Shown here: positions 16,979 through 24,031 of the stretch, piece by piece
Position numbering within the stretch: position 1 is the first letter of the stretch
How the letters are laid out: each line of letters begins with the position of its first letter
Assembly (NCBI GenBank): GCA_937864465.1
Contig: CALMJU010000083.1
Span: forward strand, 1-47,455
Reading direction: 5' to 3'
DNA length: 47,455 bases
Source of the DNA: an uncultured Acidobacteriota bacterium
GTDB lineage: Bacteria > Acidobacteriota > Polarisedimenticolia > Polarisedimenticolales > JAIQFR01
Program-made: the position numbers and the translations under genes
Notes under the pieces: model-generated
The model's database searches: none
Told to the model about the DNA's origin: nothing
Seen by the model: only the letters and a program-made list of their open reading frames with translations

Positions 16979-18064
16979 TCAGACCGTCGGGAGCGGCGAC
17001 AGCGCCACGAACGGCCGGCGGGGGCGCATCGCCTCGCAGAGCGCGTCCGCCGCCTGGGCGTCGAACTGCGCTCCTCGCTCCCCGCGGATCTCCGCGAGCG
17101 CGGATTCGCGGTCCTTCGCGGGGCGCAGCCGGAAGCTGGTCATCGCGTCGAACGCCTCGGCGACGGCGAGGATTCGCGAGGCGCGAGGGATCTCCTCCCC
17201 GCTCTTCCCGTAGTACCCGGATCCGTCCCACCGCTCGTGGTGGTAGAGGATCGCCCGCGCGACGTCCTCGTCGGGGTCGAGAGCGCGCAGCAGCGTCGCT
17301 CCGCGCTCGGCATGCGTGCGGATCAGCCGCTTCTGCTCGGTGTCGAGCGGATGCGCCTGCGTGAGGACCTCGACGGGAAGCGCGACCTTCCCGAGGTCGT
17401 GGAGCATCGCGGCGCGCAGGAGCGACGCCGCCTCGCCGTCCGACAGGTCGAGCCCGTCGGCGATCATCGCGGAGAAGGACGCCACGCGCTCCGCGTGCCC
17501 CGGCTCGAACGCGTCCCTCCGGTCGGCCCAGTCGGCCGCCCTCGAGGCGACCTCGAGATAGGGCCCGGCGGGTTTCCCGCGGGACGGGATCCTCGAGCGG
17601 AGCCGGGCTGCGATGCGGCTCCCGATCCGCCGCCATCGCCTCGTGCCGGCGGGGCCCTCCGCCCCGCCGCAGGCCAGGGGAGCCCGGTCGGGCCTGCCCC
17701 ACAGGACGACCCTGCGGAGGCGAACGAGCGCGTCCACGCGGCCGAGGAGCTCCTCGGCCGCGAAGGGGGACTCGATCCGGTCGACGAGCCGGTCGTCGAC
17801 CCGCACGTCCGGCAGGAGATCCTCGCCCTCCTGGACGAGAAGGACCGGCGCGGGGAACCCCCGGATCGGGCGGCCCGGGGCGGAGAGCACGGCCTCGGCC
17901 GACCCGGCCGGGGCGACCACCAGCTCGGGGAGCAGGTCCCGCTCCGCCTCCCGCCAGTCGTGGGACATCGGGTGCCAGTAGACGGCGTGCCCGTCCTCCC
18001 TGAGAAGCGAGCGAACGCCCCACGCCCGCTGGCGGTCCTCCCCGAGAAGCAGTATCTCCGCCAC
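16979..18064 (-). CDS. degenerate receiver domain plus HD-GYP phosphodiesterase-like protein
   Basis: The 361-residue product starts with a receiver-like fold (about 1-115). Its expected phosphoacceptor position reads ELVVAPAG with no Asp, so it is a pseudo-receiver. The C-terminal HD-GYP domain keeps His222-Asp223 in LHDLGK and HHERWDGSGYYGKSG, followed by DAMTSF. The GYP signature is GYY here. HD-GYP proteins hydrolyse cyclic di-GMP or related dinucleotides. I choose the GTG start at 18064 because GGGAGGAG sits five bases upstream. An in-frame TTG 39 bases earlier lies inside the promoter spacer and is rejected. The missing Asp implies control other than phosphorylation. Confidence 0.85.
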   Translation of the reverse strand: MAEILLLGEDRQRAWGVRSLLREDGHAVYWHPMSHDWREAERDLLPELVVAPAGSAEAVLSAPGRPIRGFPAPVLLVQEGEDLLPDVRVDDRLVDRIESPFAAEELLGRVDALVRLRRVVLWGRPDRAPLACGGAEGPAGTRRWRRIGSRIAARLRSRIPSRGKPAGPYLEVASRAADWADRRDAFEPGHAERVASFSAMIADGLDLSDGEAASLLRAAMLHDLGKVALPVEVLTQAHPLDTEQKRLIRTHAERGATLLRALDPDEDVARAILYHHERWDGSGYYGKSGEEIPRASRILAVAEAFDAMTSFRLRPAKDRESALAEIRGERGAQFDAQAADALCEAMRPRRPFVALSPLPTV

Positions 18065-18082
18065 GGTCTCCTCCCGGACTTC

Positions 18083-18110
18083 AATATAGGTTCCGGACGG
18101 CAATTGTCAC
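18083..18110 (-). promoter_or_regulatory. strong sigma-70-like promoter of the HD-GYP gene
   Basis: On the minus strand there is -35 GTGACA (18105-18110), a 16-base spacer and -10 TATATT (18083-18088), each 5 of 6 to consensus. The predicted transcript would start about 12 bases before the GTG codon, just including the GGGAGGAG ribosome site. The AT-rich block is conspicuous in this GC-rich region. Confidence 0.55.
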
Positions 18111-18205
18111 CCCCCCCGGGCGGCATGGCGGCAACCCCCCGGAAACCCGAGCCGCCGCCTCGCCGCGGCGCTCTTTCTGGTAGATTGGTCGCGAAGAGGT
18201 GCTCC

Positions 18206-18634
18206 ATGACCCTGACCGGACTCCTGATGGTGATCACCGTCGTGCTCCTCGGGGTCCTCGTCGGATTCGCGGTCCCCGCGATCGCGCAGCTCCGGGCGAC
18301 CCTGCGAAGCCTCGAGCGCTTCCTCGACGAGACGAGGCCGACCCTGCGCGAGACCCTGGCGCAGCTCGGCGAGACGGCCGCGCGCGTGAACCGGCTGAGC
18401 GACGAGGCGGAGTCGACGCTCGCCAAGGTCCGCTCGCTGCTCGACACCCTCGATCAGGCTCGGCAGCCGATCCTGTCGCTACGGGACAACGTGCGGCGGT
18501 TCGGCACGCTGATCGCCGCCCTCGGCCCCGCTCTCGTCGCGGGCCTGGGAGCGCTCTGGGGCGGGAGGGCGGGAGGCGAGCGCCCGAATCCGCCGGGGGA
18601 CGCGTCCTCGAGCCGGCCGGAAGCGGCCCCGTGA
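18206..18634 (+). CDS. DUF948-type small membrane protein
   Basis: The 142-residue product has an N-terminal transmembrane helix (about 3-25). A long amphipathic helical region follows, rich in Leu, Glu, Arg and Thr (RATLRSLERFLDETRPTLRETL and beyond). It contains a second hydrophobic stretch (LIAALGPALVAGLGALW, about 105-121) and a Gly/Pro-rich tail. This layout matches DUF948, a family of general-stress-associated membrane proteins of unknown function. GAAGAGG precedes the ATG. The end overlaps the next small gene as GTGA. A scaffold or chemotaxis-like coiled coil has been suggested for such proteins, but nothing here decides it. Confidence 0.75.
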   Translation: MTLTGLLMVITVVLLGVLVGFAVPAIAQLRATLRSLERFLDETRPTLRETLAQLGETAARVNRLSDEAESTLAKVRSLLDTLDQARQPILSLRDNVRRFGTLIAALGPALVAGLGALWGGRAGGERPNPPGDASSSRPEAAP

Positions 18635-18864
18635 GCGGCGAGTCCCGTCCGGGCGGCGCGGCCCTCCTGGTCGCGTTCCTAGCCGGAGCCGCGGCGGGAG
18701 GCGCGGTAGCCTGGCTCGTCCTGCGCCGGAACCAGGGACGGCCGGCGGCGGTCCCGGAGCCGCTCCGGGAGGGACGGGATGCCCTGGCCCGGGCGGCGCA
18801 GGCGGCCCGCGATGCCTTCGCCCGCGCGGCCGGGAACGCCGCGGACGGCGGTCGGGAAGGGTGA
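18631..18864 (+). CDS. YtxH-like small membrane protein
   Basis: The 77-residue product starts at a GTG that overlaps the DUF948 stop (GTGA). It has one Gly/Ala-rich transmembrane helix (about 9-29), a short basic turn (RRNQGR) and an Ala/Arg amphipathic helix of repeated ARAAQAARDAFARA type. This is the layout of YtxH/gas-vesicle-like small stress proteins, which often pair with DUF948 proteins in other bacteria. The function is unknown. The tight coupling suggests that the two proteins act together at the membrane. Confidence 0.65.
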   Translation: MSGESRPGGAALLVAFLAGAAAGGAVAWLVLRRNQGRPAAVPEPLREGRDALARAAQAARDAFARAAGNAADGGREG

Positions 18865-18925
18865 GCCCGGCGCGCCGCCGCGGACGCCGGCGCGCGGAGC
18901 GCGGCGCGACGTCCTCCCCTCCTCC

Positions 18926-19927
18926 ATGACCGGGAAGCGGCCCCCCGCGCGGAGAGCCGCGGTCGTCGGCGCGCTGCTGCTCGTCCAGGCGATCTTCGGC
19001 CTTCACTACGTCGCCGCCAAGATCGTGCTCGAGGCGATCCCGCCGCTCGCCTGGGCCTCGATCCGCGTCTCGGCGGCGGCGGCGGTCCTCCTGGCCCTCT
19101 CGGCGCTGCTCGGCCGCTCCCTCCGCTTCGAGCCGCGGGACCTCGGGCGCCTCGCGGCGTACGCCCTCCTCGGGATCGCGATCAACCAGGTCTGCTTCGT
19201 CGAGGGGCTCCACAGGACCACGCCGACCCACTCGTCGCTGATCAACGCGACGATCCCCGTCGGAACGCTCGCCTTCGCCGTGCTCCTCCGCCGCGAGACG
19301 GCGGACCGGTGGAAGCTCCTGGCGATCGCGGTTTCCCTGGCGGGCGTGCTGCTCGTCGTGCTCCCTTCCGGAGCCGCGACCTCCTCCTCGGCCTTCGCCG
19401 GCGATCTCCTGACGCTCGCGAACGGGGCGTCCTACGCGCTGTTCCTGGTGCTTTCGCGGCGCCTGCTCGCGAGGTCCGATCCTCTCGCCGCCACGACGAT
19501 CCTCCTGTGCTTCGGCGCCGTCCAGGTCCTCGTCGTGGGCGCGCCCGCGCTCGCCTCGTTCTCCGCGCGGTCGGTCGCCCCCTCGATCTGGCTCCTCGCC
19601 GCGCTCATCGTCCTGCTCGCGACGGTGCTCACCTACTTCCTGAACTACTGGGCGCTCGCGCGCGTGGAATCCTCGTTCGTGGCCCTGTTCATCTACGTGC
19701 AGCCGATCCTCGCCGCTTCGCTGTCGGCCATGGTCCTGGGGGAGCGCCCCGGCGGACGCGTCCTGGCGGGAGGCGCCCTCGTCTTCGCGGGAGTGGCGCT
19801 CGCCCTGCGGGCCGACCGCGGCGCCGGACAGGAGCCCGACGCTCACTCCGGCGCGAGCGCGACCCTCGCGAGGATCTCGGCCCCCCTGGGGAGCACCGAC
19901 TCGTCGAAATCGAACCCGGGGGAGTGA
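18926..19927 (+). CDS. EamA/DMT-family transporter
   Basis: The 333-residue product has about ten hydrophobic helices in two homologous five-helix halves. Each half ends in a family-like segment (VSLAGVLLVVLPSG; LAGGALVFAGVALALR). The motif FGLHYVAAKIVL in helix 1 and LINATIPVGTLAFAVLLRRE in the first half are typical of EamA drug/metabolite exporters. The substrate cannot be told from sequence. I start at the ATG at 18926, which gives a normal cytoplasmic MTGKRPPARR leader. The last 85 bases overlap the 3' end of the convergent M20 gene. The final 25 or so residues are therefore an unusual hydrophilic tail. Confidence 0.88.
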   Translation: MTGKRPPARRAAVVGALLLVQAIFGLHYVAAKIVLEAIPPLAWASIRVSAAAAVLLALSALLGRSLRFEPRDLGRLAAYALLGIAINQVCFVEGLHRTTPTHSSLINATIPVGTLAFAVLLRRETADRWKLLAIAVSLAGVLLVVLPSGAATSSSAFAGDLLTLANGASYALFLVLSRRLLARSDPLAATTILLCFGAVQVLVVGAPALASFSARSVAPSIWLLAALIVLLATVLTYFLNYWALARVESSFVALFIYVQPILAASLSAMVLGERPGGRVLAGGALVFAGVALALRADRGAGQEPDAHSGASATLARISAPLGSTDSSKSNPGE

Positions 19928-21012
19928 TGCGGCGCGTCGATCCCCCGGGACGGATCCCCGGCCCCGAGGAGCCCGAACGCTCCGGGGACGCGCTCGAGGA
20001 AGAAGGCGAAGTCCTCGGAGGCGGCCAGCGGCGAGGCCTCCAGGACCGCGTCCGTCCCCAGCGCCTCGACGGCCGCCGTGCGCAGCCGCGCCGCGGCTCG
20101 CGCGTCGTTGACGACGGCGGGGTAGCCCGGCGTGAGATCGAGGTCGAGCCGGCATCCGGCTCCTTGCGCCGCCGCCTCCAGGACCTCGCGCACGCGCCGC
20201 CGCAGGAGATCCCGGACCTCCGGGCGGAACGACCGGAGCGTTCCGAGCAGGCGCGCCTCCCCCGGGATCGCGTTCGGAGCGCTTCCCGCATGGAACGACC
20301 CCACCGACACGACGGCGGGCTCCAACGGATCCACGCAGCGGGAGACGACGGCCTGCAGCGCCACGACCGCCTGGCTGGCCGCCACGACCGGGTCCGCCGC
20401 CTCGTGCGGGAGCGCGGCATGGCCTCCGCGGCCGACGATCGTCGCGGCGAACTCGTCCTGCGCGGCCATCACGGGACCGCTCCGGGTCCGCAGCGTCCCC
20501 GCCGGGAACCGGGACCAGAGGTGGAGCGCGTAGGCCTCGGTCGCGCCCGTCGTCTCGAGCACTCCGTCGTCGATCATCTCCCGGGCGCCTCCCGCTCCCT
20601 CCTCCGCGGGCTGGAAGCAGAACGCGACCCCTCGGGAAAGCGCCGCCCGGCGGGGGACGAGCAGCTCGGCGGCCCCGAGGAGCATCGCCACGTGCCCGTC
20701 GTGCCCGCACGCGTGCATGCGCCCCGGGATCGTCGAGCCGTACTCGCGTCCGGGCGCCTCCTGCACGGGTAGCGCGTCCATGTCGGCCCGCAGCAGGACG
20801 GTCCCGCTCCCCCGGTCCGACCGCAGGATCCCCACGACGCCGGCGCGACCGATCCCGGTGCGCACCTCGACGCCCAGGTCCCCGAGCCTCCGGGCTACGA
20901 ACGCCGCCGTGAGCGGCAGGTCGAACCCGAGCTCCGGGTTCCGATGCAGCTCGCGACGCCACTCGACGAGCCGCGTCGCCAGCCGGTCCGCGTCGCACCG
21001 CAGGTCGTTCAC
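19843..21012 (-). CDS. M20-family metal-dependent amidohydrolase
   Basis: The 389-residue product matches the M20D amidohydrolases (hippurate, N-acyl-amino-acid and IAA-amino-acid hydrolases). Two-metal-site motifs are ADMDALP (77-82), HACGHDGH (100-107, with Cys102 and His104), PAEEGAGG (Glu137-Glu138), ALHLW and the C-terminal HHSPGFDFDE. The dimerisation lid starts at VGRGGHAALPHEAADPV. The start is GTG and overlaps the deacetylase stop (GTGA), so the two proteins are probably made together. It would remove an acyl group from an amide-linked substrate in the cytoplasm; no signal peptide is seen. The exact substrate is unknown. Its 3' end overlaps the EamA transporter gene by 85 bases. Confidence 0.92.
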   Translation of the reverse strand: MNDLRCDADRLATRLVEWRRELHRNPELGFDLPLTAAFVARRLGDLGVEVRTGIGRAGVVGILRSDRGSGTVLLRADMDALPVQEAPGREYGSTIPGRMHACGHDGHVAMLLGAAELLVPRRAALSRGVAFCFQPAEEGAGGAREMIDDGVLETTGATEAYALHLWSRFPAGTLRTRSGPVMAAQDEFAATIVGRGGHAALPHEAADPVVAASQAVVALQAVVSRCVDPLEPAVVSVGSFHAGSAPNAIPGEARLLGTLRSFRPEVRDLLRRRVREVLEAAAQGAGCRLDLDLTPGYPAVVNDARAAARLRTAAVEALGTDAVLEASPLAASEDFAFFLERVPGAFGLLGAGDPSRGIDAPHHSPGFDFDESVLPRGAEILARVALAPE

Positions 21013-21962
21013 GATCGAGCCTCCGGACCGAGGAGCGCCGCGACGTGCGCCGCCGTCGCCTCCGCGAGCGCCTCGAGATGGTAGCCGCCCTCCAGCAGCG
21101 AGACGATGCGGCCCCCGGCGTGGCGCTCGGCGATCTCGCGGACGATCCGCGTCGCCTGGGCGAAGGCAGGCGTCGACACCTCGAGCGACGCCAGGGGATC
21201 TGCGGCATGGGCGTCGAACCCGGCCGACACGATCACGAACTCCGGCCGGAACGCCTCGGCCGCCGGGACCAGCGCGTCATGGATCGCCGCCAGGAACTCC
21301 GGATCCCCGGCTCCCGGACGAAGCGGCACGTTGAGCGTCGCCCCCAGGCCCGCGCCCCTTCCCCGCTCGCCGGCCGCCCCGGTCCCCGGGTACAGCGGGA
21401 ACTGGTGCACGGAGAAGTAGAAGACGCTCGGGTCCTCCTCGAACGCGTGCTGCGTGCCGTTGCCGTGGTGCACGTCCCAGTCGACGATCAGGATGCGCCC
21501 GACCCGCTCGGCCTCCCGCAGATACGCGGCAGCCACGGCCGCGTTGTTGAAGAGGCAGAATCCCATCGCACGGCCCCGCTCTGCGTGATGCCCGGGCGGC
21601 CGGAGGGCCGCGAATCCGGCGCGGAGTCTCCCGCGCGCGACCTCGCGGCAGAGAGCGATCGCGCTTCCGGCGGCGAGCCGCGCGACCTCCGCGCTCGCGC
21701 GGCAGACTCCCGTGTCGGCGTCGAGGGCCCCGGCCCCCGCCGCGCAGGCGTTCTCGACCGACCGCACGTGATCCCGGTCGTGAACGCGGAGCAGGGCCTC
21801 CTCGTCCGCGGCCTCGAGGGGAACCGGCCGGCAGCGGCGGGCCAGCCCCGCCGCGTCAAGCGCACCCCGGATCCGTGCGAGACGCTCCGGCCGCTCCACG
21901 TGGTGCGGGCCCGGGTCGTGCTCCTCGAGCCGCGGGTCGGTCACCAGGCCGACGTCGAGCAC
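21009..21962 (-). CDS. histone-deacetylase-family (class II-like) deacetylase
   Basis: The 317-residue product has the HDAC fold motifs: RPPGHHAERGRAMGFCLFNN (His125, His126), DWDVHHGNGTQHAF (zinc ligands Asp163 and His165), SAGFDAHAADPL (Asp250) and EGGY (Tyr294). All zinc and catalytic residues are present. Bacterial relatives deacetylate acetylpolyamines, acetoin-pathway acetyl-CoA synthetase or unknown amides. I use the GTG at 21962, preceded by GGAGGGAGC, rather than an upstream frame extension that carries no family similarity. The gene is coupled to an M20 amidohydrolase, so both proteins remove acyl groups from amides. It is divergent from a small protein gene. Confidence 0.9.
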   Translation of the reverse strand: MLDVGLVTDPRLEEHDPGPHHVERPERLARIRGALDAAGLARRCRPVPLEAADEEALLRVHDRDHVRSVENACAAGAGALDADTGVCRASAEVARLAAGSAIALCREVARGRLRAGFAALRPPGHHAERGRAMGFCLFNNAAVAAAYLREAERVGRILIVDWDVHHGNGTQHAFEEDPSVFYFSVHQFPLYPGTGAAGERGRGAGLGATLNVPLRPGAGDPEFLAAIHDALVPAAEAFRPEFVIVSAGFDAHAADPLASLEVSTPAFAQATRIVREIAERHAGGRIVSLLEGGYHLEALAEATAAHVAALLGPEARS

Positions 21963-22050
21963 GCTCCCTCCCTCCGGGGACCGCACCGAACGATACCATG
22001 ACGCCTGGCGCGGCGGGTCCCCGCGGTGTACCGTCGCCCGGGAGGAAGGG

Positions 22051-22257
22051 ATGGGCGAGGAGCCCGCGGAAACGCTGCGTCGGGCCGCCGACCGCGTCGC
22101 CTCGATGATCGTCACGTCGTCGGCGAGCGACGTCGACTGCGCGATCGCGGAGCGCGAGGCGCGCCTGCTCTGCCTGACTCTGCTCCCGGAGAAGATGGCC
22201 CTCTACGAGCGGATCTACGCGTCGCGGTTCCGGCGGCTCCGGGAGCAGTTCCGTTGA
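22051..22257 (+). CDS. small conserved-looking helical protein, function unknown
   Basis: The 68-residue product is hydrophilic and helical, with no signal peptide. It begins MGEEPAETLRRAADRVASMI and ends in a basic SRFRRLREQFR tail. AGGAAGGG lies directly upstream of the ATG. Its TGA is embedded in the TTGA start of the rhomboid gene, which argues that it is translated and coupled. It is divergent from the deacetylase. I do not recognise it. The coupling points to a role with the rhomboid protein or its N-terminal domain. Confidence 0.6.
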   Translation: MGEEPAETLRRAADRVASMIVTSSASDVDCAIAEREARLLCLTLLPEKMALYERIYASRFRRLREQFR

Positions 22258-23261
22258 GCACGGGAGCGGACCGCGGCACGAGGCCCGGCCTCCTGCGGCG
22301 CCTCGTCCCGCGGCGGGAGCCGAGGCCGAAGCCCAGGTTCGAGGTCGTCCTCGCCGCGGGGACCGCGGAGATCGCCCGCGCCGTGGAGGAAGCGCTCGCC
22401 TCGGCGTCCATCCCCTACGAGACCGGCCTCCAGTCGCGGCCCGAGCCTCGAATCGTGTTCTCCGTCCCCGCGGGCCGCCTCGAGGAAGCGAGAGACGTCG
22501 TCGCGCAGTTCTTCGGGACGGGCCCGCTCGCCGCGCCGGACGCCGAGGAGGCGCCGCGCGCCGAGATCGAGGCGTCGTTCCCGTGGAAGGCCCTCTGGGC
22601 TTCCGCGGCGCTCGTGCTCCTCCATCTGGTCGTTCTGGCGGCGGCGATCGGGGAGAACCCGGGCGCGCGGCGGCTCGCGGCCGCGGGCGGCCTGGTGACG
22701 GGAGCCGGGGCCCCGGGGGCATGGCGCCTCCTCTCCTACTCCTTCGTGCACGCGAGCGTGTCCCACGTGCTCTGGAACGGGCTGTCGCTGTTCGTCTTCG
22801 CCGTGCCGCTGCTCGACCGGCTCGGCGGGCTCCGCACGGCGCTCGTCTACGCGGCCGGAGCGCTCGTCGGAGGCGCGGCCGCGCTTTCGACCTCCGCCCG
22901 CGGGACGGTGACGGTCGGCTCCTCGGCCGCGGTGGCGGCACTGTTCGGCGCCTGGGTCGTGCTGGCGATCCGGGACGCGCGACACGCTCCGCTGTCGCGG
23001 AGAGCCCTGCTCCGGGCATGCGGCGTCGGGCTGCTCGCGCTCCCGCCTCTCCTCACGCCGGCCACCAGCGGGGGCGCCCGGGTCAGCGTGGCCGCCCACG
23101 CCGGCGGACTCGTGGCGGGGATCTGCGCCGGGCTCGGGATCCGGAGGCCCGGGCCTCCCCCTCAGGGGCGAGGCGCCTGCGACGGCCCCCTCGGCCGGAC
23201 GGCGTCGAGACCGGAGGTCCCGCTCGTCACCTTGACACCCGGGGGGACCTCCAGGCGATAG
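22254..23261 (+). CDS. rhomboid intramembrane serine protease with N-terminal DUF2007-like domain
   Basis: The 335-residue product begins at a TTG inside the upstream gene's stop (TTGA). Residues about 25-85 (FEVVLAAGTAEIARAVEEAL...IPYETGL) resemble the DUF2007 putative signal-transducing domain. The rhomboid core follows, with about six helices. It has SHVLWNGLSLFVF (His and Asn of the oxyanion region), catalytic Ser224 in VGSSAAVAALFGAW and catalytic His282 in AAHAGGLVAG. The usual GxSGA is GSSAA. The C-terminal 34 or so residues are encoded opposite the end of lolA and are hydrophilic. It would cleave transmembrane substrates; its target is unknown. Confidence 0.87.
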   Translation: MSTGADRGTRPGLLRRLVPRREPRPKPRFEVVLAAGTAEIARAVEEALASASIPYETGLQSRPEPRIVFSVPAGRLEEARDVVAQFFGTGPLAAPDAEEAPRAEIEASFPWKALWASAALVLLHLVVLAAAIGENPGARRLAAAGGLVTGAGAPGAWRLLSYSFVHASVSHVLWNGLSLFVFAVPLLDRLGGLRTALVYAAGALVGGAAALSTSARGTVTVGSSAAVAALFGAWVVLAIRDARHAPLSRRALLRACGVGLLALPPLLTPATSGGARVSVAAHAGGLVAGICAGLGIRRPGPPPQGRGACDGPLGRTASRPEVPLVTLTPGGTSRR

Positions 23262-23935
23262 AGGGTCGCGGAGAGGTCCGGGTTCACGCGGACGTCGCGG
23301 AAGCGGATGACTCGCGCGTACCCCTCGCGGCCGGTCAGCTCGAACCTCACCGGGAGATACGTGGACGCGTCCACCCAGAAGCGGACCTGCTCGACCCGCC
23401 TGCGCACGCGCCGTTTCTTCGGCTCGAGGACTAGCAGCTTCGTGCCCTTCATGTCGGGGTCGGGATCGGCGAGGCGGATCGTGTAGAACTTCGCGAGCTC
23501 TTCCGACGTCTGCCCGAGCCCGAAGATCCGGAAGATCCTCTCGCTCCACCGGCGGACGTCGCTGCGCTCGGCCTTCTTCCTCTCGGGGAAGTAGCCGATG
23601 TACTCGTCGTTGGCGACGACGAAGCGCATCGGCTCCGGCTCGACGTACTCCCAGAGGACGGAGGCGGGCTTCGTCAGGAAGAACCGGCCGCGGGACTGCA
23701 GCGGCTCGCTCAGGATCTGGCTCGTCGTCGTCTCGGAAAACTCCGCCGAGAGCGTCCGGATCCCCGACTGGACGCGATCGAACGCCTCCAGCACCTCCCG
23801 CAGACGCGGGTCCGCGGCGCGGCCGTCGTCTCCGGTACGGCTCTGCTCCGGAACGGCGAACGCCAGCGCGAAGGAGAGCAAGGCGAAGACCCCGACCGGC
23901 AGGGACCTCTGGATGGACCGGAAAGCCTCGTTCAC
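23162..23935 (-). CDS. lolA: LolA-family periplasmic lipoprotein carrier
   Basis: The 257-residue product has a signal peptide (about 1-28). Its LolA/LppC-type beta fold includes FDRVQSGIRTLSAEFSET, GRFFLTKPASVLWEY, EPMRFVVANDEYIGYFPERK and a long basic strand KKRRVRRRVEQVRFWVD. LolA accepts lipoproteins from LolCDE and carries them to the outer membrane; more distant relatives carry other lipids. It is longer than E. coli LolA, with extra C-terminal sequence opposite the rhomboid gene. The GTG start at 23935 has GAGGG upstream and a promoter match at 23970-23998. Earlier in-frame sequence is not signal-like. The rank of LolA versus a LolA-like lipid carrier is uncertain. Confidence 0.82.
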   Translation of the reverse strand: MNEAFRSIQRSLPVGVFALLSFALAFAVPEQSRTGDDGRAADPRLREVLEAFDRVQSGIRTLSAEFSETTTSQILSEPLQSRGRFFLTKPASVLWEYVEPEPMRFVVANDEYIGYFPERKKAERSDVRRWSERIFRIFGLGQTSEELAKFYTIRLADPDPDMKGTKLLVLEPKKRRVRRRVEQVRFWVDASTYLPVRFELTGREGYARVIRFRDVRVNPDLSATLYRLEVPPGVKVTSGTSGLDAVRPRGPSQAPRP

Positions 23936-23969
23936 GCGGAGCCCTCGGGCGAGCGCGACCCCCTCGGCG

Positions 23970-23998
23970 ACAGTAGCAGCCGGGTGGGATACCGTCAA
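23970..23998 (-). promoter_or_regulatory. sigma-70-like promoter of lolA
   Basis: On the minus strand there is -35 TTGACG (23993-23998, 5 of 6), a 17-base spacer and -10 TACTGT (23970-23975, 3 of 6). It lies 35 bases before the GTG. Its -35 falls just upstream of the TATAAT box of the divergent HEAT-cyclophilin gene, so the two promoters nearly overlap. Confidence 0.4.
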
Positions 23999-24004
23999 GG
24001 CGGC

Positions 24005-24010
24005 TATAAT
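24005..24010 (+). promoter_or_regulatory. consensus TATAAT -10 box for the HEAT-cyclophilin gene
   Basis: A perfect TATAAT stands 21 bases before the ATG. A strong AAGGAG ribosome site at 24020-24025 follows (six bases from the ATG). No good -35 hexamer is present at 16 to 18 bases upstream, so the promoter may be weak or activator-dependent. The leader would be very short. Confidence 0.4.
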
Positions 24011-24031
24011 CGACGGTTCAAGGAGATTCCG

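Noticed and set aside
18065-18103. TTG start extending the HD-GYP protein by 13 residues
   Set aside because: It lies within the predicted promoter and has no ribosome site. The GTG at 18064 has GGGAGGAG upstream.
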